NCBI GenBank assembly: GCA_943912835.1
Contig: CALTVJ010000022.1
Location: forward strand, 1-24,559
DNA length: 24,559 bases
From: an uncultured Porphyromonas sp.
GTDB taxonomy: Bacteria > Bacteroidota > Bacteroidia > Bacteroidales > Porphyromonadaceae
Direction of reading: 5' to 3'
Of the stretch, positions 7,811-17,132 are shown one piece after another. Position 1 is the first letter of the stretch. The number at the start of each line of letters is the position of its first letter. A program made the translations under genes and the position numbers. The notes beneath the pieces are model-generated. The model made no database searches. It had not been told where the DNA came from and worked only from the letters and a program-made list of their open reading frames with translations.

Positions 7811-8139
7811 CTTGCCGATGCATCATCTTGTCCTCTCTATCGCTAAGGTAGTTAGCTATTTAATCGGTACAAGATTCCTCCCAACAAACACAAAAACAAG
7901 TTTATATAATTGTATTCTTGCAGGTTAGGAGCTTGTACCGCATGACTTAGTTCTCAATCTTTCAATCTTATCTTTGTCGGTATTGCCTATTAGGCAGCTA
8001 ATTACAATACCTCCCATTTGTTTTTAGCACACTTGCTCATTACAAAAGTACCTATTTCGGAGTATATCAAAGCAAAATGATGCAAGGAAAATATCATAGT
8101 GCTCATTATTGGGTATAATTTCTTCTTTAACTGAAAATG
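7811..8139. other. Non-coding stretch before the hip operon, with an inverted repeat
   Basis: No gene is seen. CGGTACAAG (7865-7873) and CTTGTACCG (7932-7940) form an inverted repeat, extended imperfectly by TCCT/AGGA on the inner side, that could fold a 76-nt RNA. On the - strand, TTTG (8068-8071) and TACTTTTG (8043-8050) are 17 bp apart and resemble a leftward promoter. It would drive only a 12-codon frame starting at 8040, so it may be the orphaned promoter of a lost gene. Confidence 0.4.
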
Positions 8140-8159
8140 ATATCCCCGAAAAGGGATAT
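8140..8159. promoter_or_regulatory. HipB-type operator palindrome
   Basis: ATATCCC and GGGATAT are perfect 7-bp arms around a 6-nt centre. The core reads TATCC-N8-GGATA, the operator form described for E. coli hipBA. It lies immediately upstream of the -7 element of the hip operon, where binding by HipB would block RNA polymerase. Confidence 0.75.
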
Positions 8160-8176
8160 TATTGATTTGTATTTCT

Positions 8177-8184
8177 TATATTTG
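8177..8184 (+). promoter_or_regulatory. -7 element of the hip operon
   Basis: TATATTTG matches the Bacteroidota -7 consensus TAnnTTTG and ends 24 bp before the hipB start at 8209. The -33 region is poorly conserved and overlaps the operator palindrome, which fits autorepression. Confidence 0.55.
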
Positions 8185-8208
8185 CCACTGATAAGGTATA
8201 AGTGTAGT

Positions 8209-8433
8209 ATGCAAGCGAAGACAATCATAGCGCAGTATGTGAAAGAGATGCGCAAGAAATATAAACTGACACAAGTAGACCTATCCGAGAAAGCAGGAGT
8301 GGGGCTACGCTTTGTGCGTGAACTCGAGCAAGGCAAGACCACGCTCCGCCTCGACAAGGTCAATAAAGTCTTCGAACTCTTCGGTTCGGAGTGCGGTCCT
8401 GTGCCGATGAAACGAGAAGGAGATGATGTATGA
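8209..8433 (+). CDS. hipB: HipB-like antitoxin and transcriptional repressor
   Basis: This 74-residue Xre/Cro-type helix-turn-helix protein has the HTH at about residues 19-45 (KLTQVDLSEKAGVGLRFVRE). It is followed by LEQGKTTLRLDKVNKVFELF and a G-S-E-C-G-P-V-P tail, typical of HipB-family antitoxins. The start at 8209 (MQAKTIIAQYV) is preferred over an in-frame ATG at 8137, because the latter would place the operator and promoter inside the gene and adds a hydrophobic, unrelated leader. It should bind the TATCC-N8-GGATA palindrome upstream and so repress its own operon, and may neutralise the kinase. The stop overlaps the hipS start by 4 bp (ATGA), indicating translational coupling. Confidence 0.85.
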   Translation: MQAKTIIAQYVKEMRKKYKLTQVDLSEKAGVGLRFVRELEQGKTTLRLDKVNKVFELFGSECGPVPMKREGDDV

Positions 8434-8765
8434 AACAGGCAATTGTTTATTGGAAGACACTCAAAGCAGGCGTTCTCACAGAAAGTGATGAGGGCTATTT
8501 CTTTGTTTACGACAGGGACTATCTGGCTATGCCCGAAGCTCAAGGTATAAGCCTAACAATGCCTTTGCGAGAAGAACCATTTGAGAGTAGTACACTCCCC
8601 CCCTTCTTTGATGGGCTTATCCCTGAGGGCTGGCTATTGGACATTGCTCAAAAGAATTGGAAGATAGACGCAAGGGATCGAATGGCATTGCTACTCACTT
8701 GCTGTCGTGACTGCATAGGAGCGGTAAGTATCGAACCCCTAAATACGACTGAAGATGACGAATAG
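8430..8765 (+). CDS. hipS: HipS-like protein (separate HipA N-terminal subdomain)
   Basis: This 111-residue protein corresponds to the N-subdomain-1 of HipA (Couple_hipA). It carries LTMPLREEPFESSTLPPFFD, then GLIPEGWLLD and DRMALLLTCCRDCIGAVSI. In single-chain HipA this domain is fused to the kinase; here it is a separate gene overlapping the kinase gene by 11 bp. The arrangement matches the three-component HipBST systems, in which HipS rather than HipB acts as the antitoxin (family knowledge). It starts inside the last codons of hipB. No internal damage is seen. It could alternatively be read as a split HipA, but the overlap and clean ends favour a natural three-gene module. Confidence 0.85.
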   Translation: MKQAIVYWKTLKAGVLTESDEGYFFVYDRDYLAMPEAQGISLTMPLREEPFESSTLPPFFDGLIPEGWLLDIAQKNWKIDARDRMALLLTCCRDCIGAVSIEPLNTTEDDE

Positions 8766-9690
8766 ATGCCTATACTGCTACGAGCCTTTGGTTGATGGAG
8801 AGGTGGATTACCATGCCAAGTGTTGTCGCAAATTGTTTGGGACGCCCAAAGCTCCGATATTGCCTTATACAAGTAGCGAAGTACGAGCGTTGGCTGACGA
8901 GGTCGTTCGTTCGCAGACCACAGTGACAGGAGTACAACCTAAGCTGTCTCTCGACTTTGATCAGATGAGCAATTCGCCCAAGCGATTTACCATCGTGGGC
9001 TTGTGGGGACGGTTTATCCTTAAACCTCAAACAGAGCGTTATCCGCATCTCCCCGAGTTGGAAGATGTGTCGATGCACCTTGCAGAGATTGCCAAGATTG
9101 AAACAGTTCCTCATGGACTGATGCGATTCAGCGATGGCGAACTATGCTATGTCACTCGTCGCATAGATCGAACTGAGCAAGGAGAGAAGCTTCCAATGGA
9201 AGATATGTGTCAGATCTCAGAGCGTCTGACCGAATATAAGTACAAAGGCTCACACGAGCAGATAGCCAAGCTGATCTCCAAGTATAGCTCTGTGCCGAAA
9301 CTTGATCTTGTCAAGTACTGGGAGCAAGTACTCTTTTCGTGGCTGATAGGTAATGCCGATATGCACCTCAAGAATTACTCGCTCTATGCTCCAGAGGGGA
9401 ACGAATATCAACTCACTCCAGCCTATGACCTGCTGTCTACGGCACTTGTTATTCCTGAGGATACAGAAGAACTTGCATTGACCCTCTGTGGCAAAAAGCG
9501 CAAACTCACTCGCCAACACTTCATAGAAGCAATGATAACCTCAGGATTGGATGAGAAAGTGTGCGACAACATCTTCGCTCGCTTTGGGCACATCCTCCCC
9601 GAATGGGAAGCCTGCATCCGCCAGAGCTTCCTACCTCAAGAGATGCAAGAACAGTATGTTGAACTCATCTCCAACAGGAGTAATAGATAA
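8755..9690 (+). CDS. hipT: HipT-like serine/threonine kinase toxin
   Basis: This 311-residue HipA-fold kinase lacks the N-terminal subdomain. The first 30 residues carry a probable zinc site (C5, C8, H20, C23/C24), common in Bacteroidota HipA proteins. It has a glycine-rich VTGVQPKLSL loop (57-66) and FILKP with K90 as the ATP-binding lysine. VTRRIDR (133-139), a catalytic loop GNADMHLKN with D202 and N207, and PAYDLLST with the metal-binding D225 follow. All active-site motifs are intact, so the toxin should be active. HipA/HipT kinases phosphorylate aminoacyl-tRNA synthetases (GltX for HipA, TrpS for HipT), stopping translation; the target here is unknown. It overlaps hipS by 11 bp and is followed after 13 bp by the WYL regulator. 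Confidence 0.9.
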   Translation: MTNRCLYCYEPLVDGEVDYHAKCCRKLFGTPKAPILPYTSSEVRALADEVVRSQTTVTGVQPKLSLDFDQMSNSPKRFTIVGLWGRFILKPQTERYPHLPELEDVSMHLAEIAKIETVPHGLMRFSDGELCYVTRRIDRTEQGEKLPMEDMCQISERLTEYKYKGSHEQIAKLISKYSSVPKLDLVKYWEQVLFSWLIGNADMHLKNYSLYAPEGNEYQLTPAYDLLSTALVIPEDTEELALTLCGKKRKLTRQHFIEAMITSGLDEKVCDNIFARFGHILPEWEACIRQSFLPQEMQEQYVELISNRSNR

Positions 9691-9703
9691 AACTCAATTT
9701 TTT

Positions 9704-10705
9704 ATGCCTACAAATAAAGATGCAGAGATGCGCTACCGCATTATTGACCGTTGTCTGAGTAATAGATTAAGGAAGTATACTATTTATGATTTGGTTGATG
9801 AGGTGAATCGACAATTGTTGGATTTGCAAGGAAAGACTGTTAGCAAGCGTACTATTCAAAAAGATTTGGAAGAACTGACTTTCCGTCCATATTGCGCTTC
9901 CATTGAATCGTACAAGGGACCAAGTAGGATGCATTATATACACTACTCTGATGACAGCTATTCTCTCTACAACAACGATCTGTCTGTAAAGGAAGTCCAG
10001 GCACTCCAATCCGTAATAGATATGTTGGGACGCTTTCGAGGCAGTACGACTCACGCTTGGTTAGAGGAGGTTCTCTCTAATCTTGAATATCGATTTGGAA
10101 TCAAAAGCGACACCAAGCTAGTCATAGCCTTTGAGGAAAATGAGCAGCTACAAGGTTTAGAGCATCTTTCCAACCTTATTGATGCCACACTTCATCATCA
10201 AGCCGTTGAACTGGCTTATGAACCATATGGTAAAACAAAGCGTATTTGTCCCGTTCATCCTTATTTTATGAAGCAATATAATAGTAGGTGGTTTCTTCTG
10301 GGATTAAACTCGGAGAAGAGAAGAATAGAAACATATGCTTTAGATCGGATCAAAGAGGTTAAGTCTCTTGCCGAAGAGTTTATCCCTAATGAGGACATTG
10401 ATTTTGGGGCTTATTTTGAGCATATCGTGGGCATTTCTGTTCCTTATGACTCACAGGAGCCGATTGAACTTATTTTACGGTTCTCAGAGAAAAGATTCCC
10501 CTATGTGAGTTCTAAACCGATACATGCTTCTCAGAAGTTATTGAGTACTCCTTGTACCATCTCGATTTCTGTTATTCCAACTCCTGAACTAACGCAACAA
10601 ATCTTTTCATTCGGACCAGATGTAGAGGTGCTTGCCCCGGAGAGTTTCCGCTCCGAAATAGCCGAGAAAATTAAAGCCACTTATAACTTATATCAAACTG
10701 TGTAG
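9704..10705 (+). CDS. WYL-domain transcriptional regulator
   Basis: This 333-residue protein has an N-terminal winged helix (about 8-65, including KTVSKRTIQKDLEEL as the recognition region). A WYL domain follows at roughly 150-240 (AVELAYEPYG, VHPYFMKQYNSRWFLLGL, ETYALDRIKEV). The C-terminal WCX region runs from about 250 to 330 (IELILRFSEKRFPYV ... VLAPESFRSEIAEKI). The start at 9704 is chosen because the upstream in-frame extension overlaps hipT and has no family likeness. WYL proteins of the BrxR/CapW type repress defence operons and sense nucleic-acid or nucleotide ligands. This gene lies between hipT and the type I restriction locus, so it could control either or both. It is intact. Confidence 0.9.
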   Translation: MPTNKDAEMRYRIIDRCLSNRLRKYTIYDLVDEVNRQLLDLQGKTVSKRTIQKDLEELTFRPYCASIESYKGPSRMHYIHYSDDSYSLYNNDLSVKEVQALQSVIDMLGRFRGSTTHAWLEEVLSNLEYRFGIKSDTKLVIAFEENEQLQGLEHLSNLIDATLHHQAVELAYEPYGKTKRICPVHPYFMKQYNSRWFLLGLNSEKRRIETYALDRIKEVKSLAEEFIPNEDIDFGAYFEHIVGISVPYDSQEPIELILRFSEKRFPYVSSKPIHASQKLLSTPCTISISVIPTPELTQQIFSFGPDVEVLAPESFRSEIAEKIKATYNLYQTV

Positions 10706-10766
10706 ATAGACTGCATAGCTTAGTTTTAAGTTTGCATATGAAATAACAAACCATCAGTAAAGAATA

Positions 10767-12228
10767 ATGAATACGCAACAATATAACCAGCTTTTCTCTT
10801 TCATTTGGAATATAGCCAACGATGTACTTGTAAATGCTTTTCCCAAGGGCGATTACAAGAAGATTATCCTCCCGATGATGGTCTTACGACGCTTAGACAT
10901 ACTCCTTGAGCCGACGCATAAGACCGTTCGAGAGCAGAGCGACAACACAAGCAGGTTAAGATAGACCTCTATGGACAGGAGCTACAGCCTGAGACTTACG
11001 CTACCTGCAAAGCAGACCTGATGCTTTCGTCCGAAGGAAGTAGCTTCTCTTACAAGCATGCAGGAGCAGAGCGCGAGCGATTCTATAACGGCTCCACAAT
11101 TAGCCGTGATGGGCACCCTGGCATGCACTTCGATTTCTGTATCTCTAATCCGCCCTTTGGCACGCCTTGGAAAGAGGACTTAAAAGCTTGGGGACTTAGC
11201 GATAAAGAGAAAGACCGTATCTCGGATGCTCGTTTCGTACGGTCAGATGGGAGAGGTGGTGAGCCACTGAGTTTCGTGCCAAACATAGGCGACCCACAGA
11301 TGCTTTTCTTAGCCAACAACCTCTCTCGCATGAAAGAAGATAGCGAGCTAGGTACACGTATCGTAGAGGTGCACAACGGGTCAAGCCTCTTCACGGGATC
11401 GGCAGGCGGTGGCGAGAGCAATCTACGTCGCTACATCATAGAGAACGACCTCCTTGAGGCCATCATTGCTATGCCAGAGAAATCTTTTTACAACACAGGT
11501 ATCGGCACTTTCATTTGGGTCGTGACCAATCGTAAAGAGCCCCGTCGTCGTGGCAAGGTGCAACTCATAGATGCTACTGCTATCAAGACGCCTCTACGTA
11601 AAAATCTTGGGGAGAAAAACTGTGAAACCAACGAAGCTGACAGAGCTAAAATTGTGGAGCTCCTGATGCGCTTTGAGGAAACCCCTGAGAGTAAAATCTT
11701 CCCCAACAACGAGTTTGGCTATTGGGAGATCACGGTAGACCGCCCTCTACGTTTGCGCATACACCCAAATGCAGATTTGAGTAGTCTGTCTGCGAAAGAT
11801 TTAGAGATTTGCCGAGGGGCAATGGCAAAAGTGCCCAATGGCACCCCCTTAGACGATTGGGATGCCTATGCTAAAGCACTGGGAGAGATGACAAAAACTT
11901 TGCTCAAAAAACTTCGTGCCCTCATCACCAGCACAGACCCCACTTGCCAGCCCGTACAAGGCGAGGCAGACAAGGCTCTCCGCGATACGGAGCAAATACC
12001 ACTCGGCTACGAAGGAGGGGTTGAAGCTTTTATGCAACGCGAGGTGTTGCCCTATGCGCCTGATGCCTATGTGGCAGAGGGAGAGAGACAAAGATAGGCT
12101 ACGAGCTTCCCTTTACGAAGTATTTCTATCGCCCTACCGAGCTTCGCTCCATTGAGGCGATTACAGCCGATATACGTCAAATAGAGCAGGAAACAGATGG
12201 TCTGCTTGCTTCTATCCTTGAACTATAA
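10767..12228 (+). pseudogene. hsdM: Type I restriction-modification DNA methyltransferase HsdM, deleted and frameshifted
   Basis: The N-terminus (10767 to about 10920) is a good HsdM start: YNQLFSFIWNIANDVL, PMMVLRRLDILLEPT. The sequence then jumps, in another frame, at about 10952 to VKIDLYGQELQPETYATCKA, deleting the helical N-domain remainder and the SAM-binding motif I (DPxCGTGG). The catalytic motif IV survives as FCISNPPFGTPW at about 11140. A second frameshift near 12090 separates the C-terminus, which continues to 12228 as IGYELPFTKYFYRPTELRS, then IEQETDGLL. Loss of motif I means no methyltransferase activity is expected. hsdS starts 11 bp later. Both lesions were read directly from the frames. 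Confidence 0.88.
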
Positions 12229-12239
12229 AGCAACCCAAG

Positions 12240-13526
12240 ATGAAGCGATACGATAAATATAAGGACAGTGGCATCTCTTGGATAGGGGAGATACCAGAGC
12301 ATTGGGAGGTGGTAAGCATCAAACGTGTAACATCTTTTTGTCCCTCAAGACGTGAGGAACTAAATAAAAATACCATTGTAGGATATGCTCCTATGGAGAG
12401 AATACGATACGGAGAGATGCTACCCTTATCAATAAAATTAGGAGAACTTTCAACTGGGCTAACCTATTTTGAAGAAGGAGATATTATTATAGCAAAGGTT
12501 ACTCCCTGCTTTGAAAATAGAAATATTGCTATTGTTCCTCAAATGGCTAATTATTGTGGATATGGAAGTTCGGAGCTATTTGTATATAGAAATAAAGAAG
12601 ATAAAGTAATAACATTCTATTTATTTTACTTTCTTCAGTCTTCTCATTTTATTACCAAAGGGGTTTCTACTATGACTGGAACAGGGGGCTTAAAACGTGT
12701 TTCAGCTAAATTTGCAAAAAATGCTCCTCTCCCCCTCCCTCCTCTCTCCGAGCAGGAAACGATAGTAGCATACTTAGAGGAGAAGGTAGCACAGATGGAT
12801 AACTTGGTGGCAAAGCAAGAGGCTCAGATCGCTTACCTTCGAGAGCTCAAGCAAGCGATCATTCCCAAGGCTGTAACTCAAGGTTTAGATCCTCAAGCCC
12901 CCTTTCGTCCCTCAGGAATCCCCTGGATAGGTGACATCCCCGAGCATTGGGAGAGACAACGCTGTAAAGACATCCTTACTGAAAGTAAAGAACAAGTGGG
13001 AGATAAATGCGATAGCTACGCTTTGCTGTCACTTACTACAAATGGCGTTATCATACGAGATGTATCGGAAGGTAAGGGAAAATTCCCTAAAGATTTTGAC
13101 ACCTACAAAGTAGTCAATCCTAGTAATCTTATATTCTGCTTATTTGATGTAGATGAAATACCCCGAACTGTGGGCTGTTCATACCATCGAGGAATGATAA
13201 CAGGAGCATATAATGTCTTTTATGTGGAGAGTGTAAACGTAGATTATTTATATTATTACTTTATTTCCTTAGATGACAGAAAAGCATTAAAACCTCTGTA
13301 CAAAGGATTGAGAAAAGTGGTGCCTCTACCTGCTTTTATGTCTATGCAGATATATCTCCCTCCTCCCTCCGAGCAAGAGGCAATAGTTACCTATATTAAC
13401 CGTAAGACGGAGGAAATCGATCGCCTCATTGCTATGACAGAGCAAGAAATAGCTCGAGTGCGAGAGCTAAAGCAAACGCTTATTGCTGAAGTTGTTACGG
13501 GGCGCATTAATGTTCAACCCACTTAA
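12240..13526 (+). CDS. hsdS: Type I restriction-modification specificity subunit HsdS
   Basis: This 428-residue protein has the classic two-repeat HsdS layout. It has two target-recognition domains, each opening with a similar motif, SGISWIGEIPEHWE (11-24) and SGIPWIGDIPEHWE (226-239). Each ends in a proline-rich conserved turn (LPLPPLSEQETIVAYL; LPPPSEQEAIVTYI) and a long helix (RELKQAIIPKAVTQGL; RELKQTLIAEVVTGRI). The TRD interiors are AT-rich and differ in sequence, as expected for a bipartite target. HsdS is intact, unlike its HsdM and HsdR partners, so on its own it cannot modify or cut DNA. It could still associate with an HsdM encoded elsewhere. It lies 11 bp after the hsdM tail and 12 bp before hsdR. 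Confidence 0.93.
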   Translation: MKRYDKYKDSGISWIGEIPEHWEVVSIKRVTSFCPSRREELNKNTIVGYAPMERIRYGEMLPLSIKLGELSTGLTYFEEGDIIIAKVTPCFENRNIAIVPQMANYCGYGSSELFVYRNKEDKVITFYLFYFLQSSHFITKGVSTMTGTGGLKRVSAKFAKNAPLPLPPLSEQETIVAYLEEKVAQMDNLVAKQEAQIAYLRELKQAIIPKAVTQGLDPQAPFRPSGIPWIGDIPEHWERQRCKDILTESKEQVGDKCDSYALLSLTTNGVIIRDVSEGKGKFPKDFDTYKVVNPSNLIFCLFDVDEIPRTVGCSYHRGMITGAYNVFYVESVNVDYLYYYFISLDDRKALKPLYKGLRKVVPLPAFMSMQIYLPPPSEQEAIVTYINRKTEEIDRLIAMTEQEIARVRELKQTLIAEVVTGRINVQPT

Positions 13527-13538
13527 GATTTTATATTT

Positions 13539-16500
13539 ATGCCAACCATATTGAATGAAAAATCCCTTGAGGATCTCATCACAAACTATCTTACCAAGCA
13601 CCAAGGGTATGACTTGGACCTGAGTGATGACTACGATAAGACCTACGGAATGGTTCTTAGTCGACTCGAAACTTTCTTGCGTGCCACACAACCCGAGCTA
13701 ATCGCCTCTTCGCGTGTATTTGAAACTGCGGCCAATCGTCGTAAATTTTTCGAGCGTCTGCGCGATGAAATCACGAAGCGTGGCGTGGTAGATGTTTTGC
13801 GAAAGGGCGTCAAGCATTTGAGCCGAACCTTTGAGCTCTATATGCCTCTGCCCTCTAAACTTAGTGAGCAGGCGCAGAAACGTTATGCTCTGAACAGATT
13901 TACGGTTATTCGCCAGCTTCACTATAGCTCTGTGCTTTCAGGGCAATCGGTAGATATGACCATTCTTATCAATGGTATACCCATCCTTACGATGGAGCTT
14001 AAAAATCAGCTGACTTGCCAGAGCACAGCTCACGCTGTGGCACAATATCGTAGTGACAGAGACCCTAAGGAGTTGCTCTTTAGTGTTGGTCGCTGTGCTG
14101 TACACTTTGCCCTTGACGACGAGACGGTAGAGATGTGTACCAAGCTCTCGGGACGCGATAGCTGGTTCCTCCCTTTCAACAAAGGTAATGAGGATGGAGC
14201 AGGCAATCCTGTTAACCCCAACGGACTTCGCACGGCTTACCTATGGGAGGAGATCTTAAAGAAAGAGAGCCTTGAGCGACATCCTCGAGCATTATGCACA
14301 GGTCGTCCATGAGAGGACAGAGAGTGGTCGACAGAGTACCAAGGTGATTTGGCCACGCTGGCATCAGCTTGAAGTGGTGCGACAGTTACTCAAGGCGAGT
14401 CGCACTAATGGTATAGGGCAGCGTTATCTTGTACAGCACTCTGCAGGATCGGGCAAGTCTAATAGCATCGCTTGGTTGGCCTATCAGCTGGTAGAGCTTT
14501 TGCAAGAGCATCGAGCTCTTTTCGATAGTGTCATCATCATTACCGACCGCAAGAATCTTGACAAGCAAACACGCAACAACGTCAAAGCTTTCACGCACAG
14601 TGAGCACCTTGTTGGGTGGAGCGACTCGAGCAACAGGCTCCGCGAATTGCTCGAGAGCGGTACAAAGATCATTATTACGACGGTACAAAAGTTTTCCGTC
14701 ATCCTCTCTACGATCAACCAAGACCTTTCAAGTCGTTGCTTTGCTGTCATAATTGATGAAGCTCATTCCAGCCAGAGTGGCAGGATGAGTGCTTCCGTCA
14801 ATCAGACGCTTGCCGGTACACAAGATAGAGAGGAACTGGATACGGAAGATGAGGTGAATGCTCTTATCCAGAAGTACATAGAGGGGCGTCAAATGGCAAG
14901 CAATGCCAACTTTTACGCTTTCACTGCTACGCCTAAAAATAAAACGCTCGAAATCTTTGGTACACCCTTCGAGCGTGAAGATGGAGAAGTAGGGCATCGC
15001 CCCTGCCATGTTTATACGATGAAACAAGCGATTGAAGAAGGTTTCATTCATGATGTACTGAACAATTACACGACTTATCAGAGCTATTATAAGATACGTA
15101 AGGCTATTGAGGACGATCCTGAATTTGAGCGTAAGCAAGCGATGCGTAAGCTCCGCTATTTTGTGGAGAGCCAACCCGAGACCATCAGGCAGAAGGCTGA
15201 GGTCATGGTAGAGCACTTTCACCATGCCGTTGCCCACCGTATAGGAGGAGAGGCTCGCTGTATGATTTGCACCGCAGGCATTGCTCGTGCCATCGATTAC
15301 TATTAGGAAGTCAAAAGGCTTCTTGCTGAGCGTGGATCTCAGTATCAGGCTATAATTGCTTTTAGCGGAGAGGTCGACTACCACGGTACACGTGTTACAG
15401 AGGCTTCGCTCAACGGGTTCCCCTCTACAGAGATAGAGGCAAAGTTCCGTACAGGCAGTTATCGCTTCCTCATTGTCGCTGATAAGTTTCAAACAGGATA
15501 TGATGAGCCATTGCTACACACGATGTATGTCGATAAACCTTTGGCAGGCGTCAAGGCGGTACAAACCCTCTCGCGCCTCAATCGAAAACGTCCCAAGAAA
15601 GATGAGACCTTTGTACTCGATTTTGTCAATACTACGGAGGAAATAGAGGTAGCTTTTCAGCCTTACTATAAAACAACTCTGCTTAGCCGTGAAACTGACC
15701 CCAACAAGCTCAACGATCTATTGGGCGAAATAGAACAGTACGACCTCTATACTCTTTATGAAGTAGAAACGCTCAATTCCTTCTACTGGACAGGAACACA
15801 ACGGGAGAAGATAGACTCTCTACTTGATACGATGAAAGAGCGCTTTGTGACTCTCGATGACGAGAGTAAGGTAGCTTGCAAGAGTTCCATCAAGGCTTAT
15901 GTCCGTACCTACGACTTCCTTTCCACTGTGATGCCTGAGGGAAGTATTGATTGGGAGAAGAAACAAACCGTTCTTTCTTTACTTCTTCCTAAACTTCCTA
16001 CGTTGGGAGTCGATGATCTCACCAAGGGGCTTATAGAGTCCGTAGATTTTGACGCTTATCGCTTACAAAAACAAGAGGAACGAAATATACAGCTACAAAA
16101 TGTAGATAGCGAGATAGAGCCTGTCCCCACCTCATCCTTTTCAGGAGTGATGGAGGAAGATATGCAATATCTCAGCGTCATAGAATCGGAGTTTAATGAG
16201 CTCTTTGGAAATATCGATTGGCAAGATAGTGAGCTTGTTCGTAAACAAGTTGAGGAGTTGACCGAACGTGTCAAGAACAACGATTATGTACGCAATGCCA
16301 TGCTCCGCAATGATGAAGCTACAGCTAATCAAAACTGCGATGAGTCGACGCAAAACGAGGTGACACAGATGACGCTGACGCACACAGAGCTCATGCAACA
16401 CTACTTTACGAACCACGATTTTCAACAGCATCTCAATGAAATGATTCGTGAGAAAGTGCGCCAAGCTGTCAATCCTCCTTACGATGAGAATGAACTCAAA

Positions 16501-17043
16501 CAGAGGATTCAAGAGGAGTTTCAGAAAGATTTTGCAGATTTCTGTGACGGAGAGCATTATGTAGTGTTTGATGAAGTGCTTCGCCTCTTCTTCGGTATCA
16601 TTCATGCGGAGACAATCCCTGACTTGCAAGCTCTCGACAAGATACTGAAGCGAACACTCAATTGTCTCTATCGTGCCGAACATCGTGAGGAAGATTATCG
16701 CTCGTGGTATTCTGAACTCGTAGGACGTTTTGAGGCTTTCCTTAAGAAAATCTATTGGCTCAAAGAGGGTGCCCCCGTACCTCTCACTGCCACTGGCAAG
16801 GAGCCAGCCTTACTTGATACAGTAAGACACTTTCCCAAAATAGAGCGTTTGTATCACAGCAAAAAACCGAAATATGACACCTTTAAGCAGTGCTATCGAG
16901 TGGTATATGATTGGCGTAACAAAGAAAGTCATATAGCAGTGGATCTTTCAGCCGATCTGCTCCCTACAGCGTTACATGCTGCCGTCGCCCTCTACCTCTA
17001 TGCTACGATGGTTAGTGCCGAGGATCTAAAGGACAAATTGTAA
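13539..17043 (+). pseudogene. hsdR: Type I restriction endonuclease HsdR, broken by a frameshift and an amber codon
   Basis: Three pieces are in order. Part 1 (13539 to about 14275) has the nuclease domain with MELKNQLT as the PD-(D/E)xK core. A one-base gain (or two-base loss) near 14271-14277 shifts the frame, because SDILEHYAQVVHE should follow KKESL directly. Part 2 continues with QHSAGSGKSN (motif I), VIIDEAHSSQSG (motif II) and AFTATPKN. An in-frame TAG at 15304-15306, in AIDYY*EVKRLL, interrupts it where a sense codon is expected, perhaps CAG. Part 3 runs on in the same frame to 17043 with SRLNRKRP (motif VI) and a long C-terminal domain. Motor and nuclease motifs survive, so the lesions look recent. 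The two lesions together should abolish translocation and cleavage. Confidence 0.9.
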
Positions 17044-17093
17044 GTTTTTTGACCCGAAACGGAAGTGTGAAGATAGGGTGCATAGTTTACTAT

Positions 17094-17101
17094 TACCTTT
17101 G
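17094..17101 (+). promoter_or_regulatory. -7 element of the CBASS operon
   Basis: TACCTTTG matches the Bacteroidota -7 consensus TAnnTTTG and lies 31 bp before the CD-NTase start. No good -33 TTTG is visible at the usual distance, so the promoter may be weak or regulated. Confidence 0.5.
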
Positions 17102-17132
17102 TAGAGGATAATTTAAATAACTTGTTTTTGAT

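Noticed and set aside
8137..8208. Longer hipB start
   Set aside because: It would place the operator palindrome and -7 element inside the coding region.
9551..9703. N-terminal extension of the WYL regulator
   Set aside because: It overlaps hipT in another frame and has no family likeness; the ATG at 9704 fits the winged-helix start.
14728..15492. 254-codon open frame on the - strand
   Set aside because: It is antisense to hsdR, whose helicase motifs and continuous frame on the + strand explain the region.
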